Virus record (IMG/VR): IMGVR_UViG_3300023178_000123
Span: 1 to 37,206 of that record
Reading direction: 5' to 3' (one strand)
Length of the DNA: 37,206 nt
Origin: a virus
Within the stretch, counting starts at the first letter, position 1, and every line of letters starts with the position of its first letter. Positions 15,059 through 22,721 of the stretch are shown in pieces. A model generated the notes under the pieces. The model searched no databases and had not been told where the DNA came from. It saw nothing but the letters and a program-made list of their open reading frames with translations. The position numbers and the translations under genes are program-made.

Positions 15059-15755
15059 GTTTTTTTCCAAAATATCTTGTTAATGTATTTATTATATTTT
15101 CTGAAGTCTCAATAAGTTTCTTATCACTACTCATACAACAATGACGTGAATTAAATTCTAAAGGTATTTCTAGTACACTTGCCCAGTCTAACCATTTTGT
15201 ATGGTTAAAGTTACGTCCTAACACTACAGGAGTAAACGGTATGCGTAGTATGTCAGCGCATATTGCTCCATGCATTGCTTCGGCATGTATATATTCGCAC
15301 TCGCTTACACGATATATAAATTCGTCTACAGGAAGTGTAACCGGAATAGCATCAGCACCAGTATAATTAGTTTGCCAATGAGGTATTACACCTATTTTGC
15401 GTGTCTTTTTATCTGCTGCTAGTGATTGAATAAACTCAGTTAAGAAATATGCTGTGTCGCCTAGTGCATAATCCTGAGATATTCCAAGTTTTTGAGCTGA
15501 TAATTTACCGCGTACAAACAAATAATCTTGCGGTACGCTTGGAACACTGTTACCGTCCACACCAGAACCGCATACAGTTGTTTTTGATCTAAGTTTATTA
15601 GTAAGTAGTGTACCTAATCCAAGGTATGTATTAGGTGGAAGGTTTTGTAAGTTTGTCTTTTTAAATGCAATCTTGTTCGTTACTCCTAAACGATCAAAAA
15701 TTATATCGTTTAAGTTGTCTCCGAAATTATTTTTTGGCCATCTAACATATTGCAT
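15045..15755 (-). CDS. Polysaccharide pyruvyltransferase-like protein
   Basis: This 236-residue protein matches the polysaccharide pyruvyltransferase (CsaB/WcaK) pattern: NFGDNLNDIIFDRL at the N-terminus, TYLGLGTLLTNKL, FVRGKLSAQKLG (the (V/L)R(D/G)-x-SA-x-xLG motif), LGDTAYFL, IGVIPHWQ, and EYIHAEAMHGAICADILRIP near 160-180, where the family has a xxSxRLHGxxxAxxxxxP signature. Such enzymes add ketal pyruvate to cell-surface polysaccharides. It is short (usually 300-400), so it may be trimmed or specialised. It sits among head-type genes; the substrate is unknown. Confidence 0.75.
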   Translation of the reverse strand: MQYVRWPKNNFGDNLNDIIFDRLGVTNKIAFKKTNLQNLPPNTYLGLGTLLTNKLRSKTTVCGSGVDGNSVPSVPQDYLFVRGKLSAQKLGISQDYALGDTAYFLTEFIQSLAADKKTRKIGVIPHWQTNYTGADAIPVTLPVDEFIYRVSECEYIHAEAMHGAICADILRIPFTPVVLGRNFNHTKWLDWASVLEIPLEFNSRHCCMSSDKKLIETSENIINTLTRYFGKKHENA

Positions 15756-15926
15756 TTAAAATTGATTCATATCAAATCCTGTTTCAGGATCTGTATTTTT
15801 ATTTTTATAATAATTTTTCCAATATTCTTGCCGTTCGTTGGCACTAGCTCGACGTTTTTCGTGTTCTTTTATTGTTCTGACGTAGTGTTCTACTTCTTCT
15901 TTCGTCCACTCTTCATGTTTGCGCAC
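15756..15926 (-). CDS. Small charged hypothetical protein, GTG start
   Basis: A 56-residue frame from GTG at 15926 (TTG at 15929 is an alternative) ends at TAA 15756, immediately before the next gene's ATG at 15755. The peptide is helical and charged (HEEWTKEEVEHYVRTIKEHE) and ends in NTDPETGFDMNQF. It overlaps the ParB-like gene by 37 bases. Filling an otherwise 134-base hole and abutting its neighbour supports it. The function is unknown. Confidence 0.55.
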   Translation of the reverse strand: MRKHEEWTKEEVEHYVRTIKEHEKRRASANERQEYWKNYYKNKNTDPETGFDMNQF

Positions 15927-16798
15927 CAATGATACATCCTCGCTTTTTCACCTGAGCTGTTTTTTGCTCTTTTACGTAATGCTGTAACACTACCGTTACA
16001 ACTAGCACCAGCACGTTTTACACGCCCTGGACGACTTTTGCCTTTCTTCTTACCGTCAGCAAAGTTTTCATTCAATCCAAGTTTATCAACCATTATTTCT
16101 AACGCTGAATCTACATCATTTAAACCATTTTCTTCTTTTGTTTTCTCATACCAACTTCTTACAAAGTTTGATGCTGCGTGTCCATAAGTATCTGGAGCCA
16201 GCATCATTTGATAAAGAACTTGATCAGGTGCTTCTCGTTGGGACCTAACAAATTTTCTAAGACTATCTAGGTCTGTACTTTCATTATATATTTTGCCTTT
16301 CTTCTTACCGTCAGCAAAGTTTTCTTCTACACTTTCTGGAACATCATTACGCCAAGTTAAATCCTTTGGATCAGCAATAACTGCACGTATTTTATCTGCA
16401 CCTGCTTTTAGGTGTGCAAAGTATCTATGATGTCCATCAACAATTAGCCACTTACCTTTGTGTGACACGATTACAATAGGCTTAATTTTTTTACCTGCTT
16501 TGATCTTGTCGACAAACCTCATCATGTTGTCGTGATTGTCTTTGGGATCCATTTTGTCTGCAGGTTCAAACGGTGTTAGTTTAGATACGTCTACTATTTT
16601 TACTGGTTGCTTTTTATAATATTTGTCATCAACGTCTGCGCCTTGATACTCGGGATTAGTCCACATAGTTATTTCTGCGCCTTCGTTTTTCTTACGTCCT
16701 GCACAATGAGCTTTTTGACTAAACCCTTTTGGATTAGAACAGTTGATTGAACGCTTATATTTTTGCGACCACTTTTCTGTAACTTCTAACCATCTCAT
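15890..16798 (-). CDS. ParB/Srx-like domain protein with basic Cys-containing ends
   Basis: This 302-residue protein has a ParB/sulfiredoxin-like core, IKPIVIVSHKGKWLIVDGHH followed by RYFAHLKAG (about 105-133), whose G-x-H-R motif suits nucleotide or DNA binding. Around it are basic Cys-containing modules: INCSNPKGFSQKAHCAGRKK at residues about 18-37, and a C-terminal one with Cys in ASCNG and HWCANMKSGRKKK. A peptide ENFADGKKKGK occurs twice, encoded by an exact 34-base repeat 255 bases apart. It has several LxE-like sites and sits among capsid-targeted proteins, so packaging in the head is plausible. Function is inferred, not shown. Confidence 0.7.
   Translation of the reverse strand: MRWLEVTEKWSQKYKRSINCSNPKGFSQKAHCAGRKKNEGAEITMWTNPEYQGADVDDKYYKKQPVKIVDVSKLTPFEPADKMDPKDNHDNMMRFVDKIKAGKKIKPIVIVSHKGKWLIVDGHHRYFAHLKAGADKIRAVIADPKDLTWRNDVPESVEENFADGKKKGKIYNESTDLDSLRKFVRSQREAPDQVLYQMMLAPDTYGHAASNFVRSWYEKTKEENGLNDVDSALEIMVDKLGLNENFADGKKKGKSRPGRVKRAGASCNGSVTALRKRAKNSSGEKARMYHWCANMKSGRKKK
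16036..16324 (-). repeat. Exact 34-base direct repeat within the ParB-like gene
   Basis: Copies at 16036-16069 and 16291-16324 are identical and 255 bases (85 codons) apart, in the same frame. They encode the peptide ENFADGKKKGK twice. Confidence 0.9.
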
Positions 16799-17502
16799 AG
16801 CTCTAGTATCCCAAGTTTAAAGTAGTAGTCAGGATCTTCTGCTAGATGATCAAGTGCTATTTCTTTTGCTACTTTGAAATCTGACGTGTGTTCGTATTCT
16901 GCTTCAATACCTTTTTCAAGTTGTTTTAAGATATGTGAAAGACTTACATCGTGTTTGGCTGCAATGGCTGCTGCACTATGAGTGGGCTTATCTAAGTCGT
17001 CTAAACTATGACCGCCCTCCATATATGCAAGTTCCATTTCACTAAACGCTTTGTGTGTTGCTGCTTTTGCTTTCTCTCCATCAGGATGATCGGGACGTAT
17101 ACCTACAGGTTCTCCATTCATCAGTTGAGAGATATCTACACTCTTACCTAGTGCGTCTAATAATTGATGTAATTCGTCGGTTGGATCGTAGCCGCCACTT
17201 TCGTAGTCCGGCTTACCACGTACTTCTGTACGTCTGCCTGTTTTTGTATTTGTTATGTTCAACACAAGCATTTTTTTGTCACGTTCTAGTTCCAGTTTGT
17301 AGCCTTCTGTCAGCCCCAGATTAAATAATACGTTAGTGCTAGAACCTTTGACTTTTTTGCTTAGTGTAGGAGGAACTCCATCCTTGCTTACTTTGAATCC
17401 AAACTTGCCTGCTTCAATAGGAATCTGTCCAACTCCTACATCAACTGTAGTGTTAACACCTTTTACAATTCTTCCATCTTCAAGCAAGTCAGTTATTTTC
17501 AT
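16795..17502 (-). CDS. DUF5661-like protein with capsid-targeting-like N-terminus
   Basis: This 235-residue protein begins MKITDLLEDGRIVKG, a short helix ending L-L-E like T4 internal-protein signals, so residues 1-8 may be removed by the prohead protease. A beta-rich middle is followed by a C-terminal helical domain, IAAKHDVSLSHILKQLEKG to IALDHLAEDPDYYFKLG, characteristic of the phage DUF5661 family by recollection. The function is unknown. It overlaps both neighbours by four bases. Confidence 0.75.
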   Translation of the reverse strand: MKITDLLEDGRIVKGVNTTVDVGVGQIPIEAGKFGFKVSKDGVPPTLSKKVKGSSTNVLFNLGLTEGYKLELERDKKMLVLNITNTKTGRRTEVRGKPDYESGGYDPTDELHQLLDALGKSVDISQLMNGEPVGIRPDHPDGEKAKAATHKAFSEMELAYMEGGHSLDDLDKPTHSAAAIAAKHDVSLSHILKQLEKGIEAEYEHTSDFKVAKEIALDHLAEDPDYYFKLGILEL

Positions 17503-17720
17503 TTTTTCTTGCGTCCTCTGAAATTAGGCACGCCCGTCATAAAGGGTTTTCCAAACCAAAGTTTGAACCACTCTTCATCTCCGGGCTTAACGCCCATTTC
17601 ACGCTCTTTTTGTTTGATCGCGGCAGCAGTTATACTAGGATTTTCGTCTATCTTGTATTCTGTATAACCTTTGAATTCATTAACACCTGCTAGTTTTTTG
17701 ATATACTCTAGCTCATCCAT
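17499..17720 (-). CDS. Small conserved phage protein
   Basis: A 73-residue protein has an N-terminal helix (MDELEYIKKLAGVNEFKGY), a middle ITAAAIKQKEREMGVKPGDE, and EWFKLWFGKPFMTGVPNFRG before a KKK tail. The N-terminal helix is similar in spirit to the capsid-targeting starts of its neighbours but lacks an LxE cleavage site. The basic C-terminus and its position suggest a head-associated role. No known function. Confidence 0.7.
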   Translation of the reverse strand: MDELEYIKKLAGVNEFKGYTEYKIDENPSITAAAIKQKEREMGVKPGDEEWFKLWFGKPFMTGVPNFRGRKKK

Positions 17721-17721
17721 G

Positions 17722-18528
17722 TTACTTGTCCTTCAAAAGTTTCATAATCTCGTCTGCGTCTGAACTAAATGCTTTTGCTGTTCCAACTTTCTTTGCAAGT
17801 TTTCTTCTAGCAGCAATTTTATCTTGCACACTAGGCTCAAATTTTTCTGGTTTCTTTTTTACAGTTGCACGTTTTGGAGTTCTAGTTGCAAATCCAAATA
17901 TTTCATCTACAGAAGTATCTTCTCTATTCCCTAATGCCTGATTTAATAATTGTACCGCTGCTTCTGCACCATTACCGTACATAAGTTTAGCGGCTTTTAG
18001 TTTATCTTCGTCTGACATTTCAGGCCAGGTAGCTCTGAGCTCACTTGCGCTCTTAATCTGCATACCACTAAAGTCAAAGTTAATTGTAGGACCGTAAGCC
18101 ATGTAGCCCATTTCGTCTGATGTGTTTAGATCCTTACCTGTGTATGTACGTAGGTATCCTGGTTCACCATTCTTTTTAGTTTGATCAGGCAAAGGCTGTT
18201 CGTTCTTATCTTTTTGGCTGCGTACAAATACTAGTGCTGTATCATCATCTATTAATCCTGCATAACTTTGTGCATTAAATGGGGATTTAACTTGCATAAA
18301 GTTACCTTCAGGAACACCAGCCATTGCTGCTAGTTTCTTTTTAACTTCAAAAGGAAAAGGTCTTGCTGTTGTGTCGTTGGTTGCTGCTACATATACATTC
18401 TTTTGACCGAATGTTTTAACAGCCCAATCATATAAACTTTTATGTCCAGGATGAAATGGATGGAAACCACCTGGCATAACTGCTACTATTTTACGAGCTT
18501 TTGCTTCAAAGAGTTCTCTAAGGAGCAT
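17722..18528 (-). CDS. Nucleotidyltransferase with capsid-targeting-like N-terminus
   Basis: A 268-residue protein with a cytidylyltransferase-like core: VAVMPGGFHPFHPGHKSLYD (about residues 16-35) holds an HPGH nucleotide-binding motif, VYVAATND follows, and MQIKSASELRATW near 155-167 stands where family members have I-S-(A/G/S)-T-x-(I/L)-R. The first residues MLLRELFEAKARK end in L-F-E before Ala, like a T4 internal-protein signal with gp21-type cleavage. If packaged, the enzyme would be injected with DNA. The C-terminal 70 residues are Lys-rich. Start overlaps the upstream stop (TAATG). Substrate unknown. Confidence 0.78.
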   Translation of the reverse strand: MLLRELFEAKARKIVAVMPGGFHPFHPGHKSLYDWAVKTFGQKNVYVAATNDTTARPFPFEVKKKLAAMAGVPEGNFMQVKSPFNAQSYAGLIDDDTALVFVRSQKDKNEQPLPDQTKKNGEPGYLRTYTGKDLNTSDEMGYMAYGPTINFDFSGMQIKSASELRATWPEMSDEDKLKAAKLMYGNGAEAAVQLLNQALGNREDTSVDEIFGFATRTPKRATVKKKPEKFEPSVQDKIAARRKLAKKVGTAKAFSSDADEIMKLLKDK

Positions 18529-18854
18529 TAAAACTCTCCTTTTTCTAAGTTCTCTTTCTCGTCGTTAACAAGTCTTGATATAAGCTCTTTCTTTTCAGTT
18601 TTATCTAAAAGTTCTTTTGGATCTTTGTTAATATTAAATTTAGAACAGTATGCACTACATGCCTTGTCAATAACAGGTGCAAGTGTTAGCGGAGATAATT
18701 TTCCGCTTTTTATCTGATCTTGCATTTTACACATTGCCGGATAGTAGTGTCTACGGTAAAAGTCTTTGTCATTTAACACAAATGCTTTTACATCATCTAC
18801 TACATCATAGGGCAGTTTGTTATCAATAGGGTTCGAAAATTCGTCGAGTCGCAT
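18528..18854 (-). CDS. Conserved hypothetical marine T4-like phage protein
   Basis: From ATG at 18854 the 108-residue product begins MRLDEFSNPIDNKLPYDVVD; DFYRRHYYPAMCKMQ near 30-45 is a recognisable conserved stretch in marine T4-like phages (recollection). Two further Cys lie in DKACSAYCSKF. An upstream extension to 18926 exists, but ATG at 18854 directly after the upstream gene's TAA is the better start. Mostly helical; function unknown, likely co-expressed with head-associated neighbours. Confidence 0.75.
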   Translation of the reverse strand: MRLDEFSNPIDNKLPYDVVDDVKAFVLNDKDFYRRHYYPAMCKMQDQIKSGKLSPLTLAPVIDKACSAYCSKFNINKDPKELLDKTEKKELISRLVNDEKENLEKGEF

Positions 18855-18855
18855 A

Positions 18856-19422
18856 TTACCACTTCCTGCATGACCAATATCTTGCTTTTGTTCTTGGACC
18901 TGGATTGTCGCAGTTGTGTCTTGCACGGAAACTTCTGCGTCTTGCAGGATTTGATTTTTTAATTTTCATGTTAGGATCGCCAAAGTTTACTTTTTTAACA
19001 TTTTTAGTCTTTGGATCTCTAACATACACTTTGAATTTTTTAACATCGCCACGCATTGGCTTGCCTAGTGGAACTTTCCGACCTTGATATTCTGCTTCAT
19101 CAATCTCGTCATCTTCGTTGAACCACATAACACCATATTGCTCGTAAAACTCATCGCCATCATATGTTTCTTCTATTTCACTTATTTCTTCGTCTGAACT
19201 TATCTCGATATCAAAATCTTCAAAACCACTTTCAAACATATAGTTTGCCAGTTTGTTAGCGTATTCGTCTGCTTCTTCTTCTGAAAGTTGACGTGGTAGT
19301 TCTATTTGATAAACAGTAGCACCTTGCTCTGATTCATAAATTTCTTGTGATGGAAAAATGCTTTCATCTAGTAACTGTGCGCCTTCTTGTTTTTCCATTA
19401 CTACTCTTACAAAGTGTTCCAT
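18856..19422 (-). CDS. Acidic protein with conserved C-terminal basic Cys module
   Basis: A 188-residue protein in two parts. The N-terminal 110 residues are very acidic (EEADEYANKLANYMF, DIEISSDEEISEIEE). The C-terminus has YQGRKVPLGKPMRGDVKKFK, then VYVRDPKTKNVKKVNFGDP, and a module with SFRARHNCDNPGPRTKARYW ending SCRKW. This last module (two Cys, many Arg) recurs on various phage proteins in marine T4-like genomes. Shine-Dalgarno AAGGAAAAATC precedes the ATG. Possibly a head-core or DNA-contacting protein; not proven. Confidence 0.75.
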   Translation of the reverse strand: MEHFVRVVMEKQEGAQLLDESIFPSQEIYESEQGATVYQIELPRQLSEEEADEYANKLANYMFESGFEDFDIEISSDEEISEIEETYDGDEFYEQYGVMWFNEDDEIDEAEYQGRKVPLGKPMRGDVKKFKVYVRDPKTKNVKKVNFGDPNMKIKKSNPARRRSFRARHNCDNPGPRTKARYWSCRKW

Positions 19423-19431
19423 GATTTTTCC

Positions 19432-19776
19432 TTAGTGATTTAACTTAATTGAGTTTATAGTGCCGTCGGTGTATTCAATTACAGCTCTTATCCATACGTA
19501 ATTTCCAGTGAAACTTGTAATTTTACTTGCTGTTTCGTTTTTTCCTGTTGTATACGAGTGTACTTCAAACCAGTCATCACTACCCGGGTCTGTGGCTAGA
19601 GTTGCTTGTATAGTAATGGTACCTAAAAATCCTTCATATGTGTATTGCACAGTATGAAGTCCGTCACTACGTCCGTAGTAACCATCACCTTTGTACTTGT
19701 CACCTGTGACAGTCTCTAGAGTACTATCTCCTGGGTGTGTTGTTGCTGATAAAATTATTTCACTATTGCTTGGCAT
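19432..19776 (-). CDS. Beta-rich virion protein candidate
   Basis: A 114-residue beta-rich protein with segments EIILSATTHPG, TVQYTYEGFLGTITIQATLA, DDWFEVHSYT, then SFTGNYVWIRAVIEYTDGTI. The layout (alternating strands, a Trp-rich core and TxxIxxIxLNH ending) matches small structural proteins of marine myoviruses by recollection. No Shine-Dalgarno; a late-type GATAAATA box sits exactly five bases upstream of the ATG (19782-19789), predicting a leaderless late mRNA. Structural role is inferred. Confidence 0.75.
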   Translation of the reverse strand: MPSNSEIILSATTHPGDSTLETVTGDKYKGDGYYGRSDGLHTVQYTYEGFLGTITIQATLATDPGSDDWFEVHSYTTGKNETASKITSFTGNYVWIRAVIEYTDGTINSIKLNH

Positions 19777-19780
19777 ATAA

Positions 19781-20476
19781 CTATTTATCTATATTTGACT
19801 TATAAACTACATGATCGATACGGCGTATATTATCACCTATAATAATATTGATTATAGAAAGTACTTTTTCTGTTTTTACAAAGAAATAATAACCATCTAC
19901 AAACCCATGAGAGTGCAAACTTTCAAGAGCTTTTTTACCTATGCGTACTTTGTCAGGATTATTTTCTGCCCATTTGGCAAAACTGCTGTAATTTCTTATA
20001 TTACATCCTAAAGTTACTTTTATAGGCCATTCTACAGGATTAGGAGAAATAATAATATTAGGTTTTATTTCATTTATAACGTTTGGATCAGGCCGATAAA
20101 ATTCTAATCTACGTCTATTACTAATACCCTTGGCTATTTTATTAAGTAGTTCTTCGCTATTAGCGAAAACGGTTATTCCGCCCCAAGATTCTACACGTAT
20201 ACGATAGTCTTCTTTTGTTCTAAGAAGTGTAGCATATAAGTGTCTTGCTTCAATATAATCTTCTTCTCGAATCTTTTTAACTGTGCGCCAAATTGGAATC
20301 TCCATAGGCAACCCTTCTCGATGGAATAGCCTAAGTTCGTCTAGTTTTTGTCTAGCAAGACTTAGGCGACCATCTTTTTGAAACTCAGTTCTAAATATAG
20401 TGTTGAGTTCGTTAGAAAAGTTTAACTTATATAGATACTTGTTATAAAACAGTTTAGTTGTTTCATAGTATCTCAA
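19781..20476 (-). CDS. Conserved hypothetical protein, TTG start
   Basis: From TTG at 20476 (GAGGAAG upstream) the 231-residue protein begins MRYYETTKLFYNKYLYKLNF; a longer form starts at TTG 20491. It is basic, aromatic and alpha/beta (RIRVESWGGITVFANSEELL and LEFYRPDPNVINEIKPN). No signal or membrane segment, and no motif I can assign. It overlaps the ClpA end by about 14 bases, so it is coupled to the chaperone genes, though its C-terminal neighbour is a late virion gene. Confidence 0.7.
   Translation of the reverse strand: MRYYETTKLFYNKYLYKLNFSNELNTIFRTEFQKDGRLSLARQKLDELRLFHREGLPMEIPIWRTVKKIREEDYIEARHLYATLLRTKEDYRIRVESWGGITVFANSEELLNKIAKGISNRRRLEFYRPDPNVINEIKPNIIISPNPVEWPIKVTLGCNIRNYSSFAKWAENNPDKVRIGKKALESLHSHGFVDGYYFFVKTEKVLSIINIIIGDNIRRIDHVVYKSNIDK
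19782..19789 (-). promoter_or_regulatory. Late-type promoter box, leaderless geometry
   Basis: Minus strand GATAAATA, then GTTAT, then ATG at 19776. This is the same five-base distance as at 7781, with no Shine-Dalgarno. Confidence 0.6.
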
Positions 20477-22715
20477 CTTTTTCTTCCTCAACCGATTCGA
20501 TCTTGAGGGTTATTTCACCATCGTTTACATCAATGGTTACTTTGCCACCGTTCTTAAGATCTCCAAACAGCATCTGTCTTGACAGCGGACGCTTGATATC
20601 CTTATCAATTACACGTTGTAGAGGACGAGCTCCGTTTTTAGGGTCAAAGCCTTTGTCTACTAGATAATCAAGTGTATCGTCTGTAACAGTAATATCGATG
20701 TCTTTGTCCTTGACCATGTTTTTAAGTTCAAGTAAGAACTTACCAACAATTTTAAGCATGACAGGATGTCCTAGTTTAGCAAACGTAATTACACCATCAA
20801 GTCTGTTGCGGAATTCAGGTGCAAAGAACCGCTTGAATTCAGTATCTTCATATCCAGCATCTTCGTCGCCACCAAAACCAATAGCACCTTTCTCTGCTTG
20901 AGCAGCACCAAGGTTAGTTGTAAGGATAAGTGTACAGTTACGTGCATCTGCTTCTTTGCCATTAGAGCCTGTTACTCTACCATTATCCATCACCTGCAAT
21001 AGAATTTGTGAAACATCTGGATGTGCTTTTTCAATTTCATCAAGTAATAGTACACAATTAGGTGCTTCTTGTAGTTTTTCAATTAGCAAACCGCCTTTTT
21101 CTTCGTGTCCTACATATCCTGGAGGTGAACCAAGTAGTTTAGCAACTGAATGTTTCTCCATGTATTCACTCATATCAAAACGTACAAGTTTTACACCAAG
21201 ATTCTTTGCAAGTGCTTTTGCTGTTTCAGTTTTACCTGTACCAGTTGGCCCCATAAACACAAATGCACCTACTGGTTTATCATCTGGTTTAAGTCCTGCT
21301 TGGCTAACAAGGATCTTATCAACAATTGATTCAATTGCTTCGTCTTGTCCATATACAACCTGCTTGAGATTATCCTCAAGATTTTTAAGATTTTCTGCTT
21401 CACGCTCTGCGACTTGTTCTGCAGGCAAGTCTAACATTTTAGCAAGTTCAAAATGTATGCTCTCAGCAGTTACAATCTTTTCTTCTTCAGGATTGTCATT
21501 TACTTTGAATCTTGCACACGCAACATCAATTAGGTCAATTGCCTTATCCGGTAGTTTTTTATCACTTTGATACTTAACAGATAGTTTAATTGCAGCATCA
21601 ATAGCGTCATCTGTGATAGTGGTTGTGTGATAATCTTCGTAATACTTTTTAATACCACGTAAAATATCTTGTGTAGTTTCTTTTGAAGGTTCACCAATAA
21701 CTACACGTTGGAATCGACGCATCAACGCACGATCTTTTTCAAAGTATTTGCGATATTCTTCCCATGTAGTTGATGCTACAACTTTTAGGTCACCTTTTGC
21801 AAGTGCAGGTTTAAGCATATTAGCCAAGTCGTTTGCATTGCTGCTTCCACCTGCTCCTGCACCGTTCATCATGTGTGCTTCGTCAATAAACATAATAGTC
21901 TTGCCTTCACGGATAAGACCGTTCAGTACAAGTTTAAAACGTTCTTCAAAATCGCCACGATATTTTGAACCAGCAAGCATAGCACCAATGTCTAGATTAT
22001 AAACTTTGTATTCTTTTAAGAAACTAGGAACATTTCCCTGCTCAATGTTAAACGCAAGTCCTTCTGCAATAGCAGTTTTACCTACACCTGGATCACCTAC
22101 CATAAGTACATTGTTTTTACTACGACGACCTAGTGCAAGTGCAAGGCTTTCTAGTTCGTCTGAGCGTCCGATAATAGGATCAACTCTACCACGCTTAACT
22201 TCTTCATTAAGATTTGTTGTAAATGTTTTAATAGCACGGCGCATTTCATTTGTTAGTTCTGGATCTTCTAACAAAGATTCCTGTGCTTCGTTGTTAATAA
22301 ATTCACTAAACTTTTCTTTTTCTAAACCACCTTTCTCTAGGTAGTAAGTACCAACACTTTTCTTTTCGTGTAGTATGCTCATTAATACATCAGTAAGATC
22401 AATATGATTACGTCCTGCAAACAATACTTGTGTAAACGCTCTGTTCAACGCTCTTTCTACACTTGCTGTTTTCTTAGGCTTATATTTTTTTAACTCAATT
22501 TTAATGTCATCGCTTTGTGTTTTTAAGTGATGTTCTAAATTTGCTTTGATATAATCAATGTCAGCACCGTACATCTTCATTAATTTAAGAAAATTATCTT
22601 CGCAAAACATCGCAAACAACAAGTGCTCAAGTGTGATGTATTCGTGTTGCAATTTTTTAGCGTCATTAACAGCCTTATCAAAAACTAATTGCAAATCTTT
22701 TGATGGTTCAACCAT
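20463..22715 (-). CDS. clpA: ClpA-like AAA+ unfoldase with two ATPase domains
   Basis: A full-length 750-residue Hsp100/ClpA (E. coli 758). N-domain (1-145) begins with KDLQLVFDKAVNDAKKLQHE and TLEHLLFAMF, typical of the ClpS- and substrate-binding domain. D1 has Walker A GDPGVGKT (207-214) and Walker B IMFIDEAHM (274-282). D2 has GPTGTGKT (489-496) and VLLLDEIEKAHPD (555-567), with MEKHSVAKLLGSPPGYVG as pore loop region. An IGF tripeptide (612-614) is the ClpP-docking loop. It would dock to host ClpP and unfold substrates; no phage ClpP is in the window. It directly follows DnaJ. Confidence 0.93.
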   Translation of the reverse strand: MVEPSKDLQLVFDKAVNDAKKLQHEYITLEHLLFAMFCEDNFLKLMKMYGADIDYIKANLEHHLKTQSDDIKIELKKYKPKKTASVERALNRAFTQVLFAGRNHIDLTDVLMSILHEKKSVGTYYLEKGGLEKEKFSEFINNEAQESLLEDPELTNEMRRAIKTFTTNLNEEVKRGRVDPIIGRSDELESLALALGRRSKNNVLMVGDPGVGKTAIAEGLAFNIEQGNVPSFLKEYKVYNLDIGAMLAGSKYRGDFEERFKLVLNGLIREGKTIMFIDEAHMMNGAGAGGSSNANDLANMLKPALAKGDLKVVASTTWEEYRKYFEKDRALMRRFQRVVIGEPSKETTQDILRGIKKYYEDYHTTTITDDAIDAAIKLSVKYQSDKKLPDKAIDLIDVACARFKVNDNPEEEKIVTAESIHFELAKMLDLPAEQVAEREAENLKNLEDNLKQVVYGQDEAIESIVDKILVSQAGLKPDDKPVGAFVFMGPTGTGKTETAKALAKNLGVKLVRFDMSEYMEKHSVAKLLGSPPGYVGHEEKGGLLIEKLQEAPNCVLLLDEIEKAHPDVSQILLQVMDNGRVTGSNGKEADARNCTLILTTNLGAAQAEKGAIGFGGDEDAGYEDTEFKRFFAPEFRNRLDGVITFAKLGHPVMLKIVGKFLLELKNMVKDKDIDITVTDDTLDYLVDKGFDPKNGARPLQRVIDKDIKRPLSRQMLFGDLKNGGKVTIDVNDGEITLKIESVEEEKVEIL

Positions 22716-22721
22716 ATTTGT

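Noticed and set aside
20956-21570. Long plus-strand frame of 204 codons antisense to clpA
   Set aside because: It lies wholly inside the well-supported ClpA gene, its Ser/Pro/Cys-rich composition is typical of a shadow frame, and no promoter or Shine-Dalgarno supports it.
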